Positions 43,545 to 55,500 of a stretch of DNA of 64,000 nucleotides are shown one piece after another (position 1 is the first letter of the stretch; every line of letters starts with the position of its first letter). Made by a program: the position numbers and the translations under genes. The notes under the pieces are model-generated. The model searched no databases. It had not been told where the DNA came from and was given only the letters and a program-made list of their open reading frames with translations. This stretch comes from Euglena gracilis (Eukaryota; Euglenida; Euglenophyceae; Euglenales), in NCBI GenBank assembly GCA_039621445.1, contig CP154954.1, forward strand, positions 32,837,455-32,901,454, written 5' to 3'.

Positions 43545-46500
43545 CTCTGCGGCAGGCGTCATTTTTTTCAGGCGCCTTTACAAAGCTTCAAAAAACGATC
43601 TAAAAAATCAAAATTAAAAAAAAGGCAAACATGACTGAAAATAACATAAAAAAATCTTGAACAATTAGGCTGGCAAAATTTTTCTTCGACCGAGGAAAAT
43701 GAAGTCGAATATCTCGGCAAAAACAAGCCAACTCCAGGGGAAAAATTGGATTCTGGCATCGCTAGAAGATTCTCTCTGCTGAAACTCAAAAAAATGGGGT
43801 TTCGTTTTTTTTTATTTTGGACGCCATTTGGAACCCGGATGGCTCTTGAACCGCCGTTGGAAAACCAAACTTCGAAAATTGTAAAAAACTTAAAAAAGAA
43901 CTTAAAACGCCAGAAGAAACATCAAAAAAACTAAAAACTTAAAAATTTATCGCCTCAAAAAAACAACGCCTGCGCCGCGGCGACCTCCCGCCGGAACACG
44001 TCGCACAGCCGGGTGGTGGGGCGGGGGCCAGCCCCGGCCTGCGGCGGCAGCGAGTACGCCAGCGGCCGCTGCTCCCGCGCCGCGGCCAGGTAGGCCTGGA
44101 CTGTGAACCGCACCGCCAGCAGCGTGCCCTGCGGGGCAGCACGGGCGAAAGAGGGCCAGGGCGTGTCATTGGGGTGGCCGCCGGGGAGGGGGCCATGGGC
44201 GGGCACCCATTCTTTACTTGTGCACGGACCAGGGGGGCACAGGATCTGCCCCTTTTCACACTCTTCTGAGGCATTTGCAGTCCGGACAAAAACAACAGAA
44301 ACACCCAATATTCCCCGTCATTTTTCTCGTTGTTTTCCCCCCCGTACCTTTTCTGCACCCTTTGGAGGAGCCAGTTTCAGTGGTGCTCGAGTTTCACACA
44401 CGCAAAAAAAACTGGGTTATGATGAATTCCTTTTTGGGTTTGTTTTGTGATGAAGAATAACAAAAAACACCACTAGAAGACGTGTTGAATTCTCTCATCG
44501 TTGATTTTGCCAAGATTGGGATTTTCCTCATCATTATTTCCTGTCATTTTCCCCCATCATTTAGTTTGCCATCATTTGCCGGACTATGGACGAACAAGTA
44601 ACACACAATGCTCTGTGTTGCGTTTACCTTTTGTTCACCGCCCCCCCCCCCCAAACGTGGACCCCAGGAGAAACCTTATAAAACTTATTTCAAAACGCCG
44701 TTTAAACACTTTCAGAGCTGACTATTTCCAATGAAATCTTTGGCTGGACACATACCCAGTCCACCTGCACGCAATCCATTGGGGGTGTGGCTCAGGTGGG
44801 GACCACCTACGGTCCCTCACCCTCCCTTGAAAAAAAAGCCCCTTTTCCTTCATCGAAAGAAAAAGGAACAAATGGGACTGCCACTCACCAATTGAGTTCT
44901 GTGACAGGTTGGCCAGATCATTCCACTCCCAAAAGGAAGCAAAACGATGTCCATGCGCGCAATTGCGGACACACAAGCCAATCAAATCTAACCAACAACC
45001 TCTTATCCTCTGTTTGGCGCGGGAACATTGAACGAACCGTGGTTTTGAAAAAGTTTGTATTGGCACTTTGGCAATGGTAAAAAAAAGTTTGTATTGGCAT
45101 TTGTACTTTGTATTGGCAGCAACTCTGTTAAAACATGCGTTTCGAGATGTGTGAGCTTGATACACACTGCAGACTGCGAAACTATTCCCAGACACACCTG
45201 CCCGCTGCCGTACCGCACCTCCAATTGAACAATGGGGTTGTGGCAGGTCCCATATTCCAAATTCCGTGCGCCAGAACCCAAACCGGCAGTCATCCAGCTC
45301 TGTGGGGAACCCCTGGGTGAAGAAAATGGCGGGCAAAGCTCAGGAGAGCGTCGACTTCGAAGCCTGATGTTCATCAGAAAAAGATGGCACCAAAGGGGGG
45401 GATTTCCTTTTGTTTGTTTTTTTTTTGAAGAGGAAAGCTTTAAAAAGTATTTGCCTCAAAGAATTTGGATTTGGAATCAGCTGTTTGGGTTGGGCGCTGG
45501 TGGCCTCCACCCGATGGAGGAGGACGCCAGAACGTTCGGAGGGTGAAACGGCTGGTTTTCTGGTTCCTTTCCTCCTCCGGACAGAACCCTCCCCCCAACT
45601 ATAAGTCCTCCCGGGTTTGCTGTTCAATCACAGTACAGTGTGGAAAGCCTGTGGGGGCGTCTTCTATTCTGCTTTGGCCAAATGGCCTGGGGCCGGTCTG
45701 GGGATCAAACAAAAATTAAAAAAAAGCCAAAAAATGTATCTTTTGAACTTTTGGGTGGATGGGCGTTGGTCCAAGGATATCCGGTTTCAACTTTTTTCCC
45801 TTTGTCGGCTAGACATTGTAAGTTTTCCCTTCATTTCTGTCCGATTTTCGGCCCAATGCACTGGGCCGCCCTGGAGGGGGCTGTTATTTGGATTTTTTTT
45901 TGCGGGAAACCCGAGGGAGGGGGCTTCTAATTGGGAACTTCTCTCCGTCGATGCAGCAGCACATGGCCTGGGCGGATCGTTCCAGCTTGGACAGCACGTC
46001 GTAGAAGGTGTGTCTGAGGCAGGAGGCGGGTGCACGGGGGCAAATACATAGCGACAGCCCCAGGAAAAGAAAAATGTCAGGGGACAGGTGACAGGGCTTC
46101 TTCCACGCCCGCCAGGCGTTCCGGACAACCCCCAGAATTTCACGGGGTTGGCTGAAAGCACCAGAAACGTCAGGGTAAAGAGTCCGGAGTGCTCCCTCAA
46201 AGCCCGAAAGTGGAATTGACATCCGACGCTGCGACGAAATTTTTATGAATCAGCAGAACCCCTGAGGCAGGGCGGTTTTCAAAAGTTGAAAAAAAAACCT
46301 CCAAATCCCAGCACATTCAATGAAAAATCCACCAGATGAATGGAAGAATGGCTGTGCAGCTATATTAGGCTAAAATAGGTCGACTTCACGGGAAAAAATA
46401 CTTCTGGCATCCTTGGACGATCGCCCGTCCACCAAAAACATCAAAAGATGTATTATTTGAGCTAAAACTTTTCGACACCGTTCCACATCTGGACCAGTCA

Positions 46501-49500
46501 TTGGCTGGGTATTAAGCCTAAGGGCGGTTTGGAGGGGAAAAAAGAATCCTGTCCCTTATTGACCAAAAAAAAACACCCCCCACCACCCGCAGTTCTTGAA
46601 AGCAGAGGGGACACTTCAGTTGCCAGGCATGGCGGGGGCGGGTACCGGCTCATTGGAAGCTTGACCACCGTGGCCACCGTGGCGCTGCCCGCCACGAAGT
46701 CGCCGGCGCAGACGTACTTCGGGCACAGCTTGAGGGGCAGGAACGCCCGCAGTATAGTCGGGTAGTACCCCAGGAGGCCCAGCCGATGCCAGAGGCCCCG
46801 GTTGGCGGCCTGCGCACAAAATACCGTTCGGGTTTTACCGACCCGCTTTGACGAGGTCATTTGGGGCACAAAAATTTTCTGCGTTTTGCATTGAAATTAA
46901 GAATCCCCTTCTGAGGGAGTACCGACTCGGCCCGAACCCTCAGCTGGGGTTGCTGCCCCCCCCCCTTCCCCTGGGTCGGAAACTTTGAAAAAAACCTCCG
47001 GGTTCAACGGGCATTGGAATCAGGGCGCTGAAGAGCAGTGGACAGAGGGGCACACGTCGTCGAGGTGGAGGTAGCTGGACTGGAAGGCCAGCCCCGGGGG
47101 CTTGGAGGCCGTCAGGAAGAGGCGGGGGCACTTCCCCTCGACGCAGGTCGGGGGCTCCGGGCGGAGCTCGACCCGGTCCAGCTGGGGCGTGGGGTCGGCG
47201 GTGCCTCGGGTGCGGCGGGCCAGCGTCCGCGCCAACCGCACGAAATAAAACCTGCGGGTGTGGGGGGTACAGCGGTCTCAAGCGCAGGCAGCAACTGTGC
47301 CGTGGTCAAGGGTTCAATGCTGGGGAAAGTCAGCGTTTGTTAGTGGTTGGCTGGCTCCGTGGCTTGGGCACCCGTCTCACTGGGGGTGTTTCCTGGGCCG
47401 AAAGAATAGACCCAGGGCGGGGGGCAATGCCTTAACGCCCCCCCCTCCAGTTGTGTCTAGAGCTGTCTGACATCCTTGGGTCACCTGCAGTGCAAAGGGA
47501 AGGGCCCAGGGAGAGGCAGGGCAGACCGGGAAGACCTGGTGGGGGGGGTGGTCGACCCCCCCCCCCACCACAGCATTTTCAGTGATTTCGGGAAAACAGG
47601 GATATTGGCCGGGAAGATTTTTGAAATTTTTTTTGAAAAATGAACCCAAAACGCATGATTTTTTGATGGAAAACCACATTTTTCACAAAAAATCTCAAAA
47701 TTTTCGTCCTAAAAACTGGTACTTTTTAGGAGGGGGGTGAAAAAAACGAAGGTCAAAAAAAGTGGACAAAATTTTGGCACAGTCAAATTTTACTGACAAT
47801 TTTTCTCGTTGAACTTTTTTGGACTTTCAATGGCATTTTTTTGCTTCAAAAACCTCTCAAAATCAACATTTTGAGAAAATGTTGAGGTTTTGGAAGGTGT
47901 GAAAAAATGGGGGTTTGGGTGGTTTTTGGGGGGACCCCCGATATGGGTCCCAAAATGGGTCAAAAAACCACCCGGCGCCGAAGGCACCGGAAAATTTTTT
48001 TAGGGTCCAAAAATTGGTGCTCCCGGAAATACGGGAAGAGGTGGTGGGGGGGTCGACCCCCCCCCCCCCACCCACCATGCAGGGGGTGGGGGGAGGGGGT
48101 GGTCGACAGGCATTATTATTTTTTAAGGCGCCTTAAAAAACCTTAAAAACCTTAAAAACCTTTAAAAAATCACCCCGGGGAAGTTTTTCTTCCCTGTGAT
48201 GACCTTAAAAAACCTTAAAAATTATCCCTGAGAAAATTTTTTCTTTCACCAAACAAATAATGGCATGTCTGAAACCCCGCATAAAGCCAGTCAATGCAGA
48301 AGCAGTTGTGAACAGGCTTCTTTTTAAGACCCCTGGGGGGGAGGGGGGGGTCCCCCCCCCACCCACCCAGGGTGGCGCGGGACCCCCCCGGGGAGGGGGG
48401 GCGGGGACCCCCCAAAATCGGGCCCGTTAAAGGCAATTTTCAAAATTTCGGCGCTTTGCGCCGAAAAGGTATACCCGGCGCCTCCGGCGCGGGACCCCCC
48501 AGGGGGGGGGTCCGGCCCAGACCCACCCACCCACCCCCCCTCCCCGGGGGGGGGGGGGCTTCTGACTAAAAAGGAGCCTGGTTGTGAACAACCAACATGA
48601 AAACCGGATTGTTCGCCAAGGTTTCTGGCACAGTTCGTTTGGCCTCGGTTCACCAAAGGCTATGACACACGGCCAGAAAAAGTAAAACTTGCAACCACAT
48701 CTTTCTTGATTTGAATTACTTGAGACATTCGTAGAGGAGTCAACCCAAATTGCTCAAAAGTGCAATTGCAGCAAAAGTTGCATGAACAACAAAAAAATAC
48801 CGATTTGGGACAATTTACTACGCTGGAGCAGTTTCCCACACTTGCCACAGCATTTCAAAAAGCGAAACAGCGCGTTCTCCAATTGAGCTGTGATTCCGCG
48901 AATTTTTCCCACTTTCTTGCCCAAGCACGCGAAAGTTTTGATCCCCGCACTCATGTGCAGCAGTTGGAAGAAAGAATTTCTCGTTTATAGCAGAAATCTT
49001 GCCATTGTGGATAAATTCCTGCTGAATTTGCAAGCTTTCACACCCAAAATCTCGAATATAGCAAGTAGGATTGAGAATTTGCAACAACAGTGGCAAAATG
49101 ACACAGTGGATATCCGAACTGCAATCGCGGATTTGCAGACCCGCAATGCGGCCGTGCACCCACACCGGATAGTCTCATTAACACCGAGAAAATAATCAAA
49201 CTTCTTCATGTGAGCAATACCAAACGCGTGCCCATGCAGTGTGCTGCCATACACATTGCTCAACAAACTCGAACTCGAACTCAAACTCGAAACCATCCAT
49301 TTTTTATTCATTGCAATTACTTTAAATTTCTGACCCTATTCAGGATATTTGCTTGCATGTTGACAATAACTGTCCCTCATGGACCGCCCTGATCCCCATC
49401 CTTCGCCCTCTCTTCCTTGGGCGTTCCGAAGCCACAGAGGAGTCTGAAGCCATTGGGCCATCTTCGGGGTCTGGCATTTTACCTGAGGAAAAAAATGCCT

Positions 49501-52500
49501 TAAAAAATCTTAAATTTTTTTTAAAATCCTCAAAAAACCTTAAAAACCTTAAAAAACCTTAAAAAACGCCTTAAAAAATTTGAGAAATTTCGCCTTAAAA
49601 ATAATGCCTGGTGGTCGACCCCCCCCCCCCACCCACCACCCTGGCTGTTCGGCCGATTCCCGTTCTGCCCTGGGGAGAGGGGAGACCCGGTCGGCAGCAG
49701 AGCCACAAACAGCGCCATGAAGGGCAGGTCGAAGAGCAGCCCACCGAAGTGCCGCAGGCAGACCCCCCGCCACGCGTCGCTCTCCCCCGCGGCGGCCTGG
49801 ACCACGGGGGCCGGTTGGGGGGATGGGTCAGGGTCGCGTATGAAACGAGCAAAATAATGGGGGGTGGGTCGACGTGTGTGACAGACACTCTCATTCAGAC
49901 AGAACCCAAGGTCATCTCTCTCCCTGGGTGCACCAGTTGAGAGTCAAACGGTTCATACAAAGCGTGGCCCAAGATACGGTCGTCGATATATGAACATGAT
50001 GGGTACCAAAATGGGTACCGCCAGCTTCGACCCCTGGGTTTTTTCCTGGGTGAAACGACTTTTTTCGTTTTGAAAATAGTGGTTTAGCACCTCCGCCGAC
50101 CAAGGAGAAACCCCGTATGCCAAAGGAGGTGTGACACAAAACGCTGTTTCACGAGGACGAACCCTGGTCAGGTGAAGCCGTTGTACCTGTTGCTGTCCCC
50201 CCTGTTTTGTGGTTCCCAATGAATGCGCAGGAGCGCATTCACCCCCCCTCCCCGCCCCAGCCTTTTCCTGAAGTGTTGGACGGTTATTGCGGCTCCGGGG
50301 GAAAGAGGCACTGTGGTCTCTCTGTTTAGAGTGGCGGGGACGTTCTGTGCCGTGTGTTTGAAGCAGGGCCTGGGGGGAGCGCCAGCGAATGTTTGATGTG
50401 TGCGTGTGGTGTGCATTCAGAGGGTGGCGGGGGGGGGTGTTTAAATCCACACCAGATGTTGGTGGGGGAGGGCTTGTTACCCTCCTCGGGATGCCTGCTG
50501 TTTGCATTCCACACGGCGCACTGCAGCCCTCATCCTGGGTTCACTAGGCCCTGCCCCCCGGAAGCCATCAGCACACATCGGTGAACACAAGGCACACCCA
50601 GGTCCAGGTTGGCCTACGTCGCCCGTGTTCCGCATGTCATGTGGTGTGTCGAGTGTGTGTCCAGCCGCGTACCGTACCACAGTCGTCGTGAAACAGTTGT
50701 AAACAGCATGATACGTAATTGAAGCAGTATACAAGGGGGTGGTCCCTGTGTTGTGTTAAATCCAAACAGCTCATTTTGTGGTGTTTACCCCAGTCTGGAA
50801 GAAGCACAGAACCATCCAGAATGCGCACCTGCGCACTCCGCTTCCGGAATGGGCGGATGCGCATTTTCATAAAACTGCCAGAATTTTGTGACTCAACAAG
50901 AAAAGTGCATTCCCGGCTGTCTAAGCCTTTGGCCCAAGGGTGGTTTCTAAGGGGCGGCCCTTAAAAGAAAAAAATACATTCCTGTCCCTTGTGGACCGCC
51001 TGTTTCTAAGGCTGCGAAGCATTTGTGACGTCAGTGGGGATGAGTTCCTTTATAGCAAGCATACCATCGTTGTTTACGTCCTATTTCCTCCCAAAGCGTG
51101 TTTTTGTCCAAAATGGAGTATATATGGTGAAAAAATTGTTGTATCCACCCATTTCCCCCCTGCTTTTCCCGATCATTCAGGCGGCAAAACCAAACCCCCC
51201 CAGGGGGCTTCGTTTTTTTGGGGGGCTTTACATTTTGGGGCTAAACATTTGGGGGTTTACAAGCCGACTAACCGGCAAGGCTTGCATGGGGGATGGACAG
51301 GACTCGGCGGAGCACCTGCAGGTCCTCCAGCAGCGCCCTCGTGCGCCACAGCGTGAGGGCCACCACGATGCCGCACAGCGCCGCCGGGACGTCCAGCGCC
51401 ACGAGGCCCAGGAAGTGGCGGCAGGGCCCGCCGGGATGGTCCGGGGCACGGCACGCCTTGGCACAGTCATCCGCATCGGGACCCAGACCAGCACATGTGC
51501 GTGTCGAGGCACACATGCGGACACATATTACACAGACCCGAACTCATTTCTGTGGTTGGGTACAGCCCAGCCGCAGCCTCGGGGGTTCCGCTGGGCGGTG
51601 GGTCTGGCGGGCTCTGGAGGGTAAAACACGATGGCCTTGCACTGGAACAGCTCTCCGTCCCGCCAGGGGCCCCGCGCCTCGGCCAGCACCCGGGGGAGGC
51701 GGTACCCCCCCACCCCACCAGCGCGATGGGCAGCAGCAGGACGTCGAACACCTGGGGATGTGTGTGTTGTGTGTGTGTGTGTGTGTCTGTCGGTGTGTGT
51801 GTGCGTGTGTGTGTGTGTCTGTCTCTGTGTGTGTCTGTGTGTGTGTGTGTGTCTGTCTGTCTGTGTGTGTGTCTGTGTGTGTGTGTGTCTGTCTGTGTGT
51901 GTGTGTCTTTCTCTGTGCGTGTGTGTGTGTGTGTGTCTGTCTGTGTGTGTGTGTGTGTGTGTCTGTCTGTGTGTGTGTGTCTGTGTGTGTGTGTGTCTGT
52001 CTGTGTGTGTGTGTGTGTGTGTGCGCGCGCACGTATGTCCCAACACTGGAAGGGAACCGTTTTCCAGCACTTTGCGAGTTGTTTCCACCGCAGTCCCCCC
52101 GTTCTCCAACACACATGCCCGCAGGGAAAACCCCTGAGGTGGCCCCCTGACCCCTGTAGCCCCCGGCCGTGTCCCCCAAACCCAAGATTCCAAAAAAAAA
52201 GCCTCGGGTGCTTTGGAACCTTTGGGAATTTGGGGTTCTGTCTGTTTGGGGTGGCAGGCATAGTGCCGCAAAATTGGCCCAAATGGCCATTCACTGCTGA
52301 GGTGTGAGGTTGCCCTGGGTGGGTTCCAATTCGAGGCGGCATCCCATCAGGAGATGCAACACACGCACGACCACCCCTCCGCGGCGGACACCACATGGCT
52401 GTTAGGGTGGGGACCACACAATTTTTTACCGACCTCGGGGGGGGGTCACCTCCACTTTTTGAAAAACCAGTCAATCACTTTTTTTCGGGAAACCAGTCAG

Positions 52501-55500
52501 TCACTACCCCCCCCCCTGGGGGGTCAGCCACTCTGGAATCCAAAGAAAATTTGACCAAAAACGTGGAAAAAAGGCCAAACATTTTCCGTCACCTTCGGCG
52601 CCGGGTCACTTTAGTGGTTTTTTGCCGACCCCCCCCCCCGAGGGGGGAGGGGGTCCGGGCTAAAAACCAGTCAGTCAATCGAAAAAACCAGTCACCCCCC
52701 GGGGGGGGGGGGGAAGGTCGGCCAGTGCTTAAGCAATTGTCTGGTGGGGACAGGGGGTGCACACCGTGTGGCAGAAATACTTCCAGATGAGGGGGCGGAA
52801 CGACGGCGTCAGGTTGTCCTGGTGCCGCTCGTGCTGGCGGGACCGGCGCCGGGCCTCAAGGAAGAACAGGACGGCCTCCCAGGGGCACAGCGCAGGGGCA
52901 GAGCCGGGGTGCTGCAGGTAACTGCAAGGGAGGACTGTGGCAGGCTGGCAGGCATGGGTGGGCTGTGGGAGGGGCGGCTCCGCCCCCGGTGGCAGGATGC
53001 AGAGGACCATCACGACGAATGGGACGTCCAGCACCGCGAGCCAGAACTGCACGATGCACTGCCAGCGGAGGTTGTGGTTGTAGCCCGGCTCCTGCCACGG
53101 GGGAAAGGAGGAGGCGGCGGCGCAGGCAGGCGGGAAGAAAAGCAAACACAGAACACCAGCGGAAAGACCTGAAAATAGGATCTCCGGCAAACACATGCAA
53201 ATCTTGGAGGAATAAACTTCCAGGTGACAAGGAACAAAAAAGGAAAAAAAATTACAAATACACACACATACGTAAAAAACAGCAGTGGGAAGCAGGGGAT
53301 CTGCACACCTGACCCCACCACTCCCACAGGTTCAGCAGGAGGTCGTAGCACCGCCACGTCAGGAGGGTGGGGAGGAGGTGCACCACCGCAACCCAGTCGA
53401 AGAGCGTGTAGCAGAACTGCGTCACGCCCAACTGCCGCAGCCTCCTGTGAGGACAAACCAGGATGCTTTTTGAAAAATGCCTTTAAAATTCCTCAAACAA
53501 CCCAAAGAAAAATCACTCTGGAAAATGCAACTGAGAAAAAATGCAAAACATAAAATCTCGGCAAAAACAAGCCAACTATTGGGAAAAAATGCTTTCTGGA
53601 ATCGCTGGATCGCTGGATCATTGTCCATCCATCCACCCAAACTCGAAGAAATGGGGTTTCCGACTTTTGTCTCATTTCGGACCCCATTCGATGCCTGGAC
53701 CGCCCTTGGACCACCCCTGGGCAATAGAACTTAAACAGCCGTAAATTTTTTCACTTTTTAAAAAAATGGCTGGGAGAGACCCGACCGTGCTGAGGGGTCG
53801 GCGTCGAATCAAAGCGTGCGTGGGCAGCTTTGGCCCCGGAGGGCCTTGCCAGAGGCGGCAGCGGCCTCCCGCCTTTCACTCCAGCAGAGGGAAGGAAAGG
53901 CACACCACCGAAGGCCGTTCTCATCGTCCTCTGCTGCCTGCCGCAAGACATCGGCAGGCCACGACGGCGCCGCCAACCTTGCGAGGCTGGAATGTGGGGG
54001 CGGCCGACCGCCCATCGGTCGGCTGAAAACCCGGTGCTTCCCCCAACCTCGTAGGACTCGGGGGTCTGAGTTGAAATGTCAACGTGAGGCCGGGTTGCAC
54101 TGCTGTTGTTGCGGTTCACAAAAGACGTGTGAACCACAATTTTTTTTTTGGTGTCCACACGTGAACCACAAAATTTTTTTGGTGTCCACAAAAAATTTTG
54201 TTGCCCACAAAACTTGATTGAGGATCGAAAAAAAATCAAGTTTTACAACTAAAAGCGGATTGATCTTGAGACACATCAGCCAAATTGTGGACCTTGGCTC
54301 CGGCTCAATCCATAAAGTGTGGCAGCGAATCACACCCCCAGGCTTGTATGGGAATCTGGGGGGGGGTGGGGGACCCCCTCCTACCTCCAGTTTTTGGCCG
54401 CCGAAACTTCTCGATTTCCAGGTGAAAAAAGTCGAAAAAATCGAAGCAAAGGGGTATGGGGGGTATGGGGGCGGTCGCTGACTTCTTAACCTTTCAAAAA
54501 CTACTGTAAGTAACCGTAAATTGCAGGTGTGTAATTTGTAAATCGTAATTTATGCGATATTTGCAATGCCAGTCTTTTCGGCTGTCCATTACGTGCAAGT
54601 CCCATTAAGAGCTCAGCATTATTCAAAACCACCCTCCTAGTTTCGGAAGGGGGTCCCCACCCCCCTCCTCCTCTGCGGGAGTGGAAAAAAAACTTCCGGC
54701 GCGGAGCGCCAGGTGTGTTTTAGGACACTCTTGAGGCTCAATATGAAATTTTGCACCCAAATGCATGGGTTTCGGGCCAAAAACAGTTCTTCCGGGTCCG
54801 GGAAACATCGTTTCGGGAAAATTTTTTCGATTTTTTTCAAATTTTTTTCGACCTTTTTGACCCAAAAATGGCCCACAACGGTTAAATCAAAACAGGCCAA
54901 AACTGTACAAAATGGCCAAAATTGGCCGAAAAATGGCCGTAACTCGGGCTAGGCAGGGAGTTGCAGGGAAATCAAAATACCCTTAGATAGGGCTTCAAAG
55001 GGCTTCAATTCAGGTCGCCGGACATTTCCTTTGACTCCCCACCATTTTTGAGCAATTTTTAAAAGGGGGGAGGTTAGAAGTCAAGGTCTGAATGTTACCG
55101 CGGCAGACTCGCGACTAAGCTGTTTTCGGCCCTTTTTTGGGGTCAAAAATCCATTTTCGGCTGACGCACCAAACGAGATCCAGTAAACCACAGGGTTCCA
55201 AGTGGTTGGGGGTTAAGAATCCCCAGGTAGGGCCATTTTTAAACATGCCTTTCAAAGCCTTAAAAAAAACTTTAAAAACCTTAATTTTCATTGGCCAAAA
55301 AGCTTCATAATGCCTCATGAAACCTTAAATAAGCTTAAAGGAATCACAGGCGAAAATTTATCTGACCGATTTGGTCACTAACAAAAGTGAAATCACACAG
55401 TCTCGGCAAAAACAAGCCAACTCCCGGAAAAGCATCAGTTCTGGCACCCATGGAACATTGTCCAGTTCCTCAATTGTTTGAGCTTCCACCCCTTTCGATG

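Noticed and set aside
43939-44358. 139-residue Arg-rich minus frame
   Set aside because: It is a shadow of the gene B exon at 43985-44128; the chosen frame has much better codon bias and phase.
51467-52474. Long minus frames rich in His-Thr and Cys-Val over 51.5-52.4 kb
   Set aside because: They are translations of the TG microsatellite in all frames.
52900-52935. Acceptor-like CCTCCCTTGCAG inside the gene B exon 52765-53091
   Set aside because: No GT donor lies between it and module 3 in a usable position, and the frame is continuous through it.
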